Positions 33,046 to 43,520 of a DNA stretch of 64,000 nt are shown piece after piece. Position 1 is the stretch's first letter, and each line of letters starts with the position of its first letter. The stretch comes from Tenrec ecaudatus (lineage: Eukaryota; Chordata; Mammalia; Afrosoricida; Tenrecidae), in the NCBI RefSeq assembly GCF_050624435.1, contig NC_134541.1, positions 9,991,483-10,055,482 on the forward strand, written 5' to 3'. The translations under genes were made by a program, and so were the position numbers. Under the pieces are notes generated by a model that worked only from the letters and a program-made list of their open reading frames with translations, was not told where the DNA came from and made no database searches.

Positions 33046-33292
33046 CCAGCCAGGAACTGCTCAGCAGAATGGCGGCTGAGCTCCAAGCCTGTCCATGGGA
33101 CCAGAAGACTCGGCTCCTGTCTGTGATCTCCGCAATGCCCATGGGATGCCCACAATGGATTCCTTGGAAGGTGATCCCTAAACAGGGTAGGATTTGGAGG
33201 CTCCTCGGCAAGAAGAGGTGGAAAAAGTCAACAAGCAAGGGGATGAAATGGAAGGGAGAAAGGGCCTGTCAGTCAAAACCAATGCTTTAAGG

Positions 33293-33491
33293 CAGCGGTT
33301 CTCAACCTATGGGTCGCGACTTCTTTGGGAGTTGAATGACCCTTTCACAGGGATCGCCTGATTCATCACAGTAGCAAACTTACAGTCATGAAGTAGCAAC
33401 GAAAATAATGTTATGGTTGGGGGGGGGGGGTCACCACCACATGAGGAACTGTATGAAAGGGTCACGGCATGAGGAAGGTGGAGGACCACTG
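33293..33491 (+). mobile_element. SPIN-type hAT transposon, non-autonomous, copy 1
   Basis: A complete short copy of about 199 bp with hAT-style ends ('cagcggttctcaacc' at the left, reverse-complement-like 'gaggaccactg' at the right). The subterminal 'gggtcgcgacttctttggga' and the internal 'agcaacgaaaataatgttat' are SPIN signatures. It carries only the ends, with no transposase. Flanking octamers (33285-33292 and 33492-33499) match at 5 of 8 positions, so a decayed 8 bp duplication is possible. Confidence 0.85.
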
Positions 33492-33499
33492 CTCAAGGG

Positions 33500-34289
33500 G
33501 GCGCTGGGCAGACAGGGCTGCTCAGAGTCCTACACGCAGGAGGGCACGGTGGGCGCCATTTTGAAATTCCTCATCACTTGACTTTTGCACTGTGGTTTCT
33601 AGAACAGTAGTGCTTGTGCCGACCCAACACCTTTCCCTCTTTCTCTTGTTCCAGCTGCAGCACCCTCCACCCACCCCCAACCTCCCATGCTCTCGCCAGC
33701 CAATGGAGCATCACGTTTGAAGGCTGAGTCAATGCTGCAGTAGGGTAGAACTACAGGAGTGACCCAGGACTGAGGGACGCTGGGGTCCATCCCCCCACCC
33801 CGGGGGTGGAGTGGGGGAGAGATATGACTGACTCCCAGGTGCTATGTAGAGATTGGAGAGGCTGCTGATCCCACTGCCTTTGTTACAGATGCAGGTATAG
33901 CTCATCTAGTGGTAGCACAGACAGGGCTAGGGACCTCACCTTCCCCGGGGCCAGCTAGGGGACAGGCTGAGTGAAGACGGCTGGGCGGGAGCACGGGGGC
34001 GGGGGACTGCCCTGGATGAAAGGGTGCTACTTAGGGATGTCTTTGTCTATGGCTGAAATGGTGAGGTACTCTGATTTTCCAAGGGAAGCTAGAAATGGGA
34101 ATTTTGGTAAGAAAAATACATTGACTTGGAGAGACTAAGAGGATGTAATATGTTGCTGAGAGACTGTGGCGTTGGTGCCAACTCATGGCCACTTTATGTA
34201 TAACTGAGAGACATGTTGTCAGGACTGGCCATCCCCACCAACCTAGTACAACCAAACCAAACCACGCCGGTGGCTGGCGTGCTAATGTC
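33500..34289. other. Single-copy-looking sequence, no gene seen
   Basis: A weak RTE/SINE remnant may lie at 34150-34220 ('gcgttggtgccaactcatgg'). Otherwise nothing is recognised. Confidence 0.35.
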
Positions 34290-34440
34290 GACATGACGTG
34301 ACCCTACACGACAGAGCACAGCTGCCCCATGGGGTCCCGGAGCCTGTCCTCTTCACAGAAGCAGACGGCTACGTTTCTTGTGCACTGAGAAACTGGTGGG
34401 CTCGGACCACCGACCTTGCAGTTAGCAGTCGCACTTGGTC
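34290..34440 (-). repeat. AfroSINE-type SINE
   Basis: Reverse-strand: 'catgacgtgaccctacacga', 'cagagcacagctgccccatg', 'cggaccaccgaccttgcagt' and the head 'tagcagtcgcacttggtcat'. Confidence 0.7.
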
Positions 34441-35566
34441 ATGGCGCTTCCAGGGCTTCCCGACCTAACACACTGAGGAGGCTCCTGGGTGGGGTGCGGG
34501 GAGCAGTCTGTGGGCCAGGCTCTGCCTGCAGGTTGCTGCTTTGGGGTCTCTGGACCTGAGGGGAGTTGGGTCCCAGAGCGGACAGGGCCCTAGGGATCCA
34601 CAGGGCCCGGAGCCATCCGAGGTGGGAGGGTGCTTCACACCAACAGCACAAAGCAGAGAACTGATGGGGCCATCAGCTCCTGCTTCTGTCTCACTCCTGG
34701 ATGTCACTGTCAAAGAACCAAGCTATGCTGCTGGTACAGTGTCCCCTCCCCGCCTGCACTGGTGCAGAGCTACAGGGCAGTCCTCGAGTCCCCAACGTCT
34801 GGGTGCTGCTGCAGCCGATGAGGCAGGGCTGGAGAGACTGGGCGTGAATGGGAGGTGAGGCAGAGCAGGCAGGGGCTGAGAGGGACTCGCTCAGGGAGGC
34901 TGGGGACAAAGGAGCTGAGCTAGGTGACAGTGGCTGGGAAAGGAAATTCAGGTGCAGAGGAAGACAGACAATCTGCAACTCACACGCACACATGGAATCA
35001 CTGGTTGACAACCAGTCACAGCTGGCAGTGCCCTAAGAAGGTGACCGTCGCTCATGGCATCCTTGTGACACTCTCTGGTCCTGCACTGGCACAGTTCTTG
35101 CTGCTGATGCTCTGTGCTCTGGGCTCAGCTCTGGCTTCCAGTGACCTCGTGGGCCAGGACACAACTGCCCTGCAGAGTTTTCTCCCCCTTGGCCTTTATT
35201 GGAGCAGGTCTGCTGGGTCTTGTCTCCCGAGTCCACTGACTGCTGTATGACGTCAGGGCGCTAGGTCCTTGTCCTCCACCCATTGTAAAGATAGCTAAAC
35301 CGAGGCCTGGTGGACATGTGTGTCTTTTGGATTTCACATGTAGCTGGACTTATCTGTTGATTTAGAAAGGGGATTCGAGATGGTGTGAAAGGTGAGGAGT
35401 CAGACAGAGGCGAAGGCGCCTGAGGTCCCTGTGTAGCCCCTCTGGCTGGGAAGGGGTCACACAGAAGTCCATTTAACTATTGAGAGTCATGTGGGTGGGG
35501 AAGAGGGGGCAGCAGGAGGCAGAGGAGTGTCCCCTGCAGACCCCGAGGGAGGAAGAAAGGAATTTC
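34441..35566. other. Single-copy-looking sequence, no gene seen
   Basis: GC-rich, with several frames of 100-110 codons on both strands. No recognisable domain. Confidence 0.35.
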
Positions 35567-35747
35567 CTGCCATCAAGTTGATGCCTACTCATAGCGGCCC
35601 TATGGGACAGGGCAGACCTGCCTCTGGGTTTCTGAGACTGTGACTTCATGGGAACAGACAGCCTCACCTTTCTCCTTCAGAGCGGCTGGCGGGTTCGAAC
35701 TGCTGACCTTGTGGTTAGCAGCCCCAGGTATAACCCCCTCACCACCA
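35567..35747 (-). repeat. AfroSINE-type SINE, type a, well preserved
   Basis: A reverse-strand copy: 'ctgccatcaagttgatgcct', 'catagcggccctatgggaca', 'cagcctcacctttctccttc', 'ggctggcgggttcgaactgc' and 'gaccttgtggttagcagccc'. One of the best-preserved copies. Confidence 0.9.
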
Positions 35748-36524
35748 CTTGAGGAGAGGAGGAGGGAGGATCCAGGGTGTGGAATTTTGGGGGGCGGCAC
35801 TGGGCTTCAGCTTAGCAGCGACCTCCTTGCTTCTGTTTCCTAAATAAGTCACGCCCGGATTCCTGCTGCTAGGGAACCTACAGGATTCATCAGACAGGTC
35901 TTGGAGGACCAGAGAGGAGACAGCTTTGCCATGGAGAAATGAGCCAGGGCAGCGCATGCCAGCCAGATCTGTGGGTTCTGCTTACACAGGGGAGCCATCT
36001 GGGGTCCTGCGCAGTGGTGTGCCAGGTGTCAGCAGTATACCTGGTGTCCAGGCTTCCCAAGTCACTTCCCTGCTCTCCTGGGGACAACAGTTCATGGAGA
36101 TCGTCCGCTGTCTGTGGATGCCCCCTGTGGAGTGGGCAACACCTGCCCACTTCTAACTGGGCCTTTGGGACCCTCCCCCTGGGAGAGGTGGGAGGAGCTT
36201 GCAATTACAAACTGTGGCAGATGGAATAAGAACCCAACCCTTGCGTTTTTTTTTTTTTTTTTAAAAAAAGGGTAACTCTCCTCTGTGTGCATAATTTATA
36301 TTATCCTGAATATGGCGGAGGACACAGAGGATGCGGGACATCAGTCTGGCTACATCTCTTCATGAAAAGGGTAGTGAGCCCAACTCAGACTCCCCCGCCC
36401 TCAGTCATCCTGGGGGTGGCGTCTTCTACCGAGCTTCCTCAAAGAGAATGGCTACAAACAGGAGCTGGGCTGCATTGTGAACATCCCAATTCTGCATGAT
36501 TTTCCATCAGGCAGAGCTGACGGA
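35748..36524. other. Single-copy-looking sequence, no gene seen
   Basis: A T-run followed by an A-run at 36246-36269. No gene is recognised. Confidence 0.35.
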
Positions 36525-36720
36525 GCCACAGTGGTCTACTGGGTTATGCACTGGGCTGCTATTGGCAAGGCCAGCAGTTCAAACCCACCAGCTGCTCTGA
36601 GGGAGAAAGATGAGGCTTTGTACCATCATGGAGAGTAAGTCTCAGTAACTAACCCACAGGGGTGGTTCTATCCTGTCTTACAGGGTCACCGTGACTGGAC
36701 TAAGTGGCAGGGTGTTGTGT
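36525..36720 (+). repeat. AfroSINE-type SINE, full length
   Basis: Plus-strand: head 'acggagccacagtggtctac', 'gttatgcactgggctgctat', 'cagcagttcaaacccaccag', 'ggagaaagatgaggctttgt', tail 'gtcaccgtgactggactaag'. Confidence 0.9.
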
Positions 36721-37084
36721 GTGTTTGTTTTTGAAGTCTGAGCTGAGACCTGAAAATCTGCATTTTAATTGTTACTCAGGCGGCTCTCGGTTCTGTTTCT
36801 ACAGAGACTTCCCCCGAAGTCCTGGGAAAGAAGAAGAAGTCAGAGTCTGCAGGGGACTCATCGAAGGCGAGGAATCTGGCTTTGGGATGTGGGCCTTTGA
36901 AAAGGAGACCCGGGTCCCAGGAGGTGAGAGGCGTTTCTGAAAGAGAATTCAAGTTTACCAGCACTGTGAGGGGGTTCCTACATCCTGAGCTCAGAAGAGA
37001 GATGGCAGGGGGCAGCCCCCATCCAATGCAGTATGGGAAAGAGCTGGCTGATGCACAACAGCAAACTCAACAACAACCAGGATC

Positions 37085-37250
37085 CAGTGGATCCTGACTC
37101 ATGGCGACCCCCCGGGCATTGGAGTGCTCCACAGGGTTTGCAGCGGCTGATTTCTCAGAAGTAGATCACCAGGCCTTTCTTCCTGGGCTCCTCTAGATCG
37201 ACTCGGGCCACCCGCCTTCTGGGGAGCAGCTGACTGAGCGAGTAAGCCGT
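37085..37250 (-). repeat. AfroSINE-type SINE, type b
   Basis: Reverse-strand: 'gatcctgactcatggcgacc', 'tgctccacagggtttgcagc', 'agaagtagatcaccaggcct', 'ttcttcctgggctcctctag', then the head 'gggagcagctgactgagcg'. It is the clearest type b middle in the window. Confidence 0.85.
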
Positions 37251-37489
37251 TCACACCGCGCACAGACACACACTAATCTGCAAACTGCAGCTGCCTCAGA
37301 ACTCTGTCCCCTTGGCCTAGTGGCTGTCACGTGTCACAAAGATTTGTGTTCAGAAAATGCAGCCGTCAGAAGTATCATCTGAAGAGCCTGAGATGGAAGC
37401 ACAAGCTGCGTCAGGAAACAGAAAGGCTGCCGAGGAGTCTAGGAGATCCACCGAATGTGGGCAGAGCCAGCAAAGTCCTTATGCTCAGT

Positions 37490-37684
37490 GTCACCAAGGC
37501 CATCCTGACTCACTGTGACCTGATAGGACACAGCTGAACTGGCCCGGTGGGCTTCGCAGACTGTCTGTAAATCCTTACGAGAGTAGAAAGCCTCATCGTT
37601 CTCCCATGGAGAGGCTGGTGGTTTAGAACTGCTAACCTTGTGGCTAGTAGCCCATCGTGTAGCCCACACTACTACGAGGGCTCC
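37490..37684 (-). repeat. AfroSINE-type SINE, type a
   Basis: Reverse-strand: 'ccaaggccatcctgactcac', 'gagagtagaaagcctcatcg', 'ttctcccatggagaggctgg', 'tggtttagaactgctaacct', ending in the head 'ctactacgagggctcc'. Confidence 0.9.
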
Positions 37685-37734
37685 TTGACGTGCCCGGCCA
37701 AGCCCTGGTCCTGCACTGGTGGTGTTTCTCCATG

Positions 37735-37880
37735 ACTCCTCACAATGGCCCCGTGAGGCAGGCCCTGCTGTGATCTTCGGTTCACGGATGAGCAGACTGA
37801 GGTGTAAGGAGGTTAAGGTAGCACCTTGCTCAAGGCCACACAGCTAGCATGTGGATCAGAAGGAATTTGAGTCCCGGAGG
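37735..37880 (-). repeat. MIR
   Basis: The reversed MIR core is clear: 'tcctcacaatggccccgtga', 'ggcaggccctgctgtgatct', 'acggatgagcagactgaggt', 'ccttgctcaaggccacacag', then 'ctagcatgtggatcagaag'. One of the best ancient-repeat matches here. Confidence 0.85.
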
Positions 37881-37895
37881 GCTCCAGGGCTTGTG

Positions 37896-38095
37896 TCCTT
37901 GTTGCTAGGTGTCTTGGAGTCAGATCCAACTCATGTAGAAGGCCTGCTCCCTTTCCCTAACCATTGCTATGTCTGGGCTCACAGTTGGAACCGGTGTCAA
38001 TCCATCTCATTGAGAGTCTTCTCTTTGTCCCTCACCCTTGACATTACCTGGCTTAACGTTCTTAGCCATCCTGATATACCTAAAGGCTCCTGGAG
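37896..38095 (-). mobile_element. RTE (BovB-like) LINE 3' end
   Basis: Reversed tail and terminal part: 'ttgttgctaggtgtcttgga', 'gtcagatccaactcatgtag', 'ccggtgtcaatccatctcat', 'tgagagtcttctctttgtcc' and 'acctggcttaacgttc'. Confidence 0.75.
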
Positions 38096-38361
38096 AGGAC
38101 CCTTTGAAAGGAGTGGACTGGAAGATGGAGAGAAGAAGAAGAGAGGCCAGGTGGTGAGTCCACATTGCAGCCCCTGTCCAGGCACTCCCAGGGGACACAG
38201 GACAGAGCCCCTCCAAAGGCATGTGGAGAAGGAAGGGTGCAGAGATGGTGTCCGTGCGTCTGAATGCTGCGGATTGGAGCACAACGCTGGGCATGCGGGG
38301 GAGAGAGAACCTGGAGGACCAGAGCTTCTCAACAGGGCCCAATTTCACTTTCCAGGCTAAG

Positions 38362-38530
38362 AGTGGGGCTGCTAACCACAAGGTCAGAGGTTCAAGTCCA
38401 CCAGCTGCTCCACAGGAGAAAGTTGAGGCTGTCTGTTCCCTGAAGATGGAGTCTTGGAGACCCCAAGGAGCTGTTCTAGTTTGTCTGTAGAGTTGCTATG
38501 AATGAGAATCGCCTCAACAGCAGTGGCATT
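38362..38530 (+). repeat. AfroSINE-type SINE
   Basis: Plus-strand: 'ggctgctaaccacaaggtca', 'gaggttcaagtccaccagct', 'gctccacaggagaaagttga', tail 'tatgaatgagaatcgcctca'. Confidence 0.85.
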
Positions 38531-38629
38531 TTTGTGGACATATTTTTGGTGCCTCCCTTGTTCAACCACCATCATCACCACCACCACCTATAATTGTCAG
38601 TAGCTGTTTGGTGAGGAGGTGGCTACGGC

Positions 38630-38812
38630 ATCTGGTGGAGGAGGGTTCACGCAGTTGGTTACTAACCAAAACGCTAGTGGCTTGAATTCACCTAGCGGCT
38701 CCCTGGGAGAAAGATGGGGCAGTCTTCGCCCACGCAGGTCACAGCTTTGGAAACCCTAGGGGCCAAGTCTGTGCTCTATAGAGTGCTAGGAGTCAGGCTG
38801 GACTGGGTCACA
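38630..38812 (+). repeat. AfroSINE-type SINE
   Basis: Plus-strand: 'gcagttggttactaaccaaa', 'cttgaattcacctagcggct', 'ccctgggagaaagatggggc', 'agctttggaaaccctagggg' and 'gctaggagtcaggctggact'. Confidence 0.8.
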
Positions 38813-38839
38813 TTTTTATGTATTGGTATCAATTGAGTT

Positions 38840-39395
38840 GAGGTAATGGTGTGGTGGTCACCTAATCTGCTGTCAATGGAAGGATGAAGAGTGTAGGGGT
38901 GGAGGCTAGATTGTCAATCTGGAGACAGCCAATGGGACTTCTGTGTCTCATTGAGTATGGCCTTCTCCTGAGAATTCTGGGAAATCTGGTACTTCCTCCT
39001 TGGAGGTAGGAGACACCTCTCTCTGCTACTCCCTGGGAGACATTGCAGAAGACAAACCACATGGATGCAACCAGGCCTTGGAAGCAGGAGAAACCACAGA
39101 GAGACCCCTGCCAGCACTGAGATGCTTACAACTCCACTGGACTCAAAAACTTTCTACTCACTGGCCTGTGATTTTCTACATTCGGCGTCATTACATGTGT
39201 TTCATGAGTCTGAAGAGGGCTTTATAGATTGGTATCAGACATATGGGTTAATATTGGACTTATGGACTTGATCTGGACTGGGCTAGGAAAGTTTCCTCAA
39301 TATTCAATTCCTCTTGTATATAAAACTCTTTCTTATACACATATGTGTATAAGATACACATATGTTTCTCTAGTCCACCCAGACTAACACAAATG
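38840..39395 (+). repeat. Family X repeat, copy 3
   Basis: Shared landmarks: 'ggtcacctaatctgctgtca', 'gtgtaggggtggaggctaga', 'cagcactgagatgcttacaa', 'gggctttatagattggtatc', 'ggacttgatctggactgggc', 'cctcttgtatataaaactct', ending 'ccacccagactaacaca'. It has an expansion around a 22 bp perfect palindrome (39332-39353) that the other copies lack. The left middle also differs from the other copies. Confidence 0.75.
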
Positions 39396-39399
39396 GATA

Positions 39400-39478
39400 C
39401 TGCAAAACAGCCTACCAAGGACAGCCCCACACTACAAAGAATGATCTGGCCCCAAATGTCCAAAGTACCTGTGGAGCC
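39400..39478 (+). repeat. MER5A-like hAT fragment
   Basis: 'aggacagccccacactacaa' followed by 'agaatgatctggccccaaat' and 'gtccaaagtacctgtggagc' matches the right end of MER5A ('cacaacaaagaattatctggcccaaaatgtcaatagtgccgaggttgag'). Ancient, terminal fragment only. Confidence 0.65.
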
Positions 39479-40200
39479 AGAGCGATGCCCAGAGGGACAA
39501 GACCAGAATGAGGAACGAAAACACTGCTGCTTTGGGCAGCCAAAGAAATGGATTCTGGGTCTGCAGGCCAGTCGTGGCCCCATAGACACGTCCTGTGTAT
39601 GGTCTCTTGGCATGCAGGTCCAGCTCCGTAAACTGAGCTTCCTGCAAGGACCCCACTTTGACTGCTACATGGGCGAAAGTAGGAATTTCTAACCAAGGGG
39701 GGCTCTGGCCTTTGCGTTCAGATATTACTCTGCTGGCGCCAATAATTAACCTCTGTCTGATGGGAACGCTGTGCTGGGAGAAGCCTCAACTGCCTATCCC
39801 TGGAAGAAGCTCAGCAGTTAACTGGGCACCATCTTTTCCCCAAACCTGCACGGAACCTCTCTCGACCTGGAGAACTAGACAGCTAACAGGAGCAGGAGAA
39901 CCCAACCACAACCTGGGCTGGAGAACCGGACCACTGACAAGAGTGTGAGAACCGGGGAACAGGACCAGGTAGACTGGGCTACTAACAGGACCTCGGGAGA
40001 ACCGGACTGCTGGTGGGACCGGGCAACCATTATGGCTCCGGTACTTTGTGACGTGGAGACCTTCTCGTGAACTGTTGCTTTAAAAAAGTCGGATCCGTTC
40101 ATCTCTAAAAGGGGGTGATTGATTGCTGCCACTCGGGCATTTCTTCATTCCTGGCTTCCTCTTCGCCTCCGTAATAAGTTTTTCACGAACACCAGTCTGC
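39479..40200. repeat. Unclassified block with a repeated 'gagaaccgg' motif
   Basis: Four related units ('ggagaactagac', 'gctggagaaccggaccactg', 'gtgagaaccggggaacagga', 'gggagaaccggactgctggt') lie between 39868 and 40020. They are followed by 'tgctttaaaaaagtcggatc' and 'ttcctggcttcctcttcgcc', then 'tccgtaataagttttt'. The TATA-like and AATAAG-like order is what a solo retroviral LTR would show, but I could not fix TG...CA ends or a target duplication. It could equally be single-copy DNA. Confidence 0.3.
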
Positions 40201-40327
40201 TATTAAAGAATGGTATTCATCATAAGCCAAGCAGAGAGCAAGCAGGATTTGATGGGCAGGATACTATATTTCAACCCACAGTGGCCTCTCTGTTCAACTC
40301 TTTCTGCCTCGTAGGGAACGGTTCAGG

Positions 40328-40328
<1 letters not shown>

Positions 40329-40366
<38 letters not shown>
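40329..40366 (+). repeat. (CA)n microsatellite
   Basis: About 19 uninterrupted CA units. Confidence 0.97.
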
Positions 40367-40368
<2 letters not shown>

Positions 40369-40639
40369 TGATAAATATTAATCAGAAATGCATGGCCCAG
40401 CGCTTTCCCTACTCAATTACTCATTACAGGCTCTCCAGGTGATAATGTCCTGCAAACCTTTCTATTTGCTCAAAATGCACATGAGAAGCATTTTCTCTGG
40501 CCTGGGGGTTGCCTGGGGGGCTCTAAGGAGCTGCCTAAGTGGTTAGTGACAGTAGGGGAGCGCTCTCCGTTCTTCCCATCCCCAAACCACAGATCAAACC
40601 GGCCCTTTGGCCGTGTACTCCCCATTCACCAGGACCCTC

Positions 40640-40775
40640 TGTGTGTCTGGGGAAGGCTGTTCCACAGGGGTTTCATGGATAGGTTGGTTTGGGGGATTTG
40701 TTCGCCAGGCCTTTCTTCTGAGGTACATCCTGGGAGATCTGAGCCACCAACCTGTCAGTCACCAGGCAAGCCCCT
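40640..40775 (-). repeat. AfroSINE-type SINE, type b
   Basis: Reverse-strand: 'ctgttccacaggggtttcat', 'tgttcgccaggcctttcttc', 'agccaccaacctgtcagtca'. Confidence 0.75.
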
Positions 40776-40814
40776 CCCAGGAATGCCTCTCTTCCTGCAC
40801 AAGAAACAACCAGA

Positions 40815-40965
40815 CCTTCTGCCATCAAGTCAGTTCTGAGACAGTAGCACTGTCTCCACGGGTTTCTGTCATTGCCACCTGTACAGACAGCTGCTTCTTC
40901 CTCCCACTGAGCCATCGGTGGTTTGGGACCAAGAGCTTCATCACTGCACCTCCAGGGCTCCTTAG
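40815..40965 (-). repeat. AfroSINE-type SINE, type a
   Basis: Reverse-strand: 'tgccatcaagtcagttctga', 'ctgtctccacgggtttctgt', 'cagctgcttcttcctcccac', head 'tcatcactgcacctccaggg'. It directly follows another SINE in the same orientation. Confidence 0.8.
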
Positions 40966-41259
40966 TCTTCCTCCACCCCTCTGGGTTTTAGAGTGAGAAT
41001 CCAGCCCCCCACTGCCCCCTGCCCTGATGGCTTTCCTGATGAGAGCTCCCCCGTGCAATGGTGTGGCCATGCCTTGCATGAACTGCACATGTGCCCAGTG
41101 GCCAAGGGGACCCATCGGCCTGGGGATCCCGGAGCCTCTGTAGGATGCGATCGCTTTGAATTTTCAAGTCTACTTCCTCCCTCTTCAGGTCTCATCAGAC
41201 TATGCAAATTGCCATCACCCTCTCCACACAGGCTGGGGCAGGCCTGAGCCCCTGTCTTC
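40966..41259. other. Single-copy-looking GC-rich stretch, no gene seen
   Basis: No gene or repeat is recognised. Confidence 0.3.
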
Positions 41260-41480
41260 CTCGTTATCAGGAAAGTCATTAAAAGTCCATCAGATCAATT
41301 GGTCCCTGACACAACATTAAAAAATGTTCTGGGGTGAAATCTATTTCTCCAGCCCGATCACTGGGGCAAGTTCAAAGAGGCTCATCATGAAATCGTGTCC
41401 CATCCGTGTCAGCTCCACAAGTTAACAATGAATATTAAAATCCAGGTTGCAAGAGCCGGATTCATCACGGAACACCAAAC
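41260..41480. other. Candidate conserved non-coding element
   Basis: A repeat-free AT-rich block ('ggaaagtcattaaaagtcca', 'caacattaaaaaatgttctg', 'aacaatgaatattaaaatcc') with no reading frame. Conservation is inferred only from texture. Confidence 0.3.
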
Positions 41481-42357
41481 TCTGAACTCCGCAGGCCTTG
41501 CTAAGGGGAGCCTTGAGCTCCAGCTCAACAGCAGATATGTAGTCTGATGTGCGAAGGAGTCAGGGGCAATTCGTCATCACACAGCCTGGAGGTCAGGCCG
41601 ATCCGCCGAGGAGCCTGACATGCTCGGTGGCAGCAAGAAGAAGTGAGATAACTGTTACCTATGTCCTCCAGGGGGCCGTACCTGAAGCTACCCGGCCCTT
41701 CCATTCCCCTTTCCTGGCCAGGCTGAACAGCTCTGCTTCCTTATAAAGTGACCCAAGGGTAGACCCATCCCCTCCAAATGACTGGTTATTTTTAGCCTCG
41801 ATGTGACCTCTTACCTCTCCTCAATGAACACCATGAACGGGCAGGCAGGTGTTACTCACTTTGAACTAGGAAGGGGTGGGAGGGGACTTCAGACAGTCTG
41901 CGGAGCACTTCCATTGTCTCTAAAACCCACCAATTTTTGACACCCCCTTGTATTTTCATTTTGCACAAGGCCCATCCGTGAACTCCCCTCGAAACCCCAC
42001 CCTCACCCCCATGGTGCTTTTCGGAGAAAGCTCTGAGTTGTTGAGTTTGGGGCTGTCTGCTTTGTCTCTGCGATGGACAGAGATGGGTGGAACGAAGAGA
42101 TTCTCTGCTTTGCTCAGAAAAAGGCCAATCAAACAAGAGAAGAAGGATGCTTCTTGGTCTACTAAAGAGGTGGGATTCTTTCAACTCTAACCTGGGTGGG
42201 GGGCGGCGGGGAGATGTGTCTTTTGACAACAGAGCTGTTCATCAGGTCTGTATTTCCCCTAGTTAGAAACACATATGTTTATAAGTATGAAAAATGCTGA
42301 TTATGTAGAAGATGCTACTTTCTTTCCTACCTGCAAGGTATCCAATCTATTCTAATT
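41481..42357. other. Single-copy-looking sequence, no gene seen
   Basis: The 125-codon minus-strand frame at 41852-42229 has no recognisable domain. No interspersed repeat is recognised. Confidence 0.35.
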
Positions 42358-42397
42358 CTCCCATCCCATCCCATCCCATTCCATCCCATCCCATTCT
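42358..42397 (+). repeat. (CCCAT)n pentanucleotide array
   Basis: About eight units of CCCAT, with a CCATT variant in the middle, decaying on the right into ATTCT-like text. Confidence 0.9.
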
Positions 42398-42779
42398 ACT
42401 CTATTCGATGCCAATCTAATTAAGTCTCATCCCCCGACTATTCTATTCTTTAAAACATTGATTATAAACCATCAAATTGCATAATCCACTACAGATCAAG
42501 ATCTACAATTGGCAAACCAGCGTTGCCACACTGAAATGCACGAGTCTCTTTAGCTGCTTCCAGGGAGAGTGAGTCTCTTCCCTTCCCCTGTACTCCACTT
42601 TTTTTTTTTTAACCGATTGATCGACATTGCGGGGAGAAGTGAGTTATGAAGGATTTGTGTTAGACCAAGATTTAGACTCTCTAGTGTAGATCTAAGAATA
42701 TATTTTCAGCTGCAGTGCGGTAAGCACCTTGTGAGCTTTATACAGGTCATTTTCTAGGCTTTGTAAATTGTACCCTTGT

Positions 42780-42905
42780 CTAGTCTCGGTTTTAATCTTC
42801 CCTCCTGTTCCCTCCCCTCCCCCCCCCCCCTCTCTGTCCATCCCTCCCTGCCTTCTCTCCTGCCTCCCTGCTTCACTCTCTTCCTCTTTTTTTCTCCCTC
42901 CCGCC
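42780..42905 (+). repeat. Pyrimidine-rich tract
   Basis: Almost pure C/T with a 10-base C-run at 42820-42829. It gives a Gly/Arg/Glu-rich artefact frame on the minus strand. Confidence 0.75.
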
Positions 42906-43129
42906 CTTTCTGAATGTCTTCTTCCCTCTCTTTGACTCATTTTGTTTTGAAACCTGGGCCAGGCCTACATGACAAAAAGTGGAAGCAGAATGAATCGTCT
43001 GAACGTTTCCAAACATACATCTGCTTTGGCGCCCTGCAGACCCCGCCCCCACCCGCGTGCTCACCTCGCAGATGTTTTGGCACGGGGCAGGCAGAGCCTC
43101 AGGTAGGGGGATTCTGACGATGTTCGTGG
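42906..43129. other. Single-copy-looking sequence, no gene seen
   Basis: No repeat or gene is recognised. Confidence 0.3.
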
Positions 43130-43520
43130 AGCTGAAGTCGCACACGTATTGTCCATTATTTATCTAATACAGGAAATCAGTTCCCATCAAACTGCAATTC
43201 TAGTGGGAAATTTCTCGTTGTCTGGAAGATGAGGCTCTGGAAAAGCGCCATCAGGCCATTAGGTATTGAATAGAATCTGGGATGCAATGGGTTCTTCTTG
43301 GGCTGCCGCCAGAAGATGTCGTTACTTACGGCTGCGAAAAAGAAATCTTCGGCAGGCCACCCCAGCAATGAGGGCACCTTTTCTTTTAATGAGGTTCTGA
43401 ACACGGTACTTCTTGGGCTGGAGAGTGAATGCAATAACTTCCTAATGGTATTTAATATTCAGATATTGGGGTCACACCGTCGACTCCTATTTATTCCTCT
43501 CTTTCCCCCCATATAGATGA
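43130..43520. other. Candidate conserved block, possible short minus-strand frame
   Basis: Repeat-free sequence that is open on both strands: 72 codons plus (43298-43516) and 85 codons minus (43177-43434). The minus frame has a protein-like mix with hydrophobic and aromatic residues (for example LLGWPAEDFFFAAVSNDIFW) and ends at a stop near 43177. I recognise no family and see no convincing splice-site pair, so a conserved non-coding element is as likely as an exon. Confidence 0.3.
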
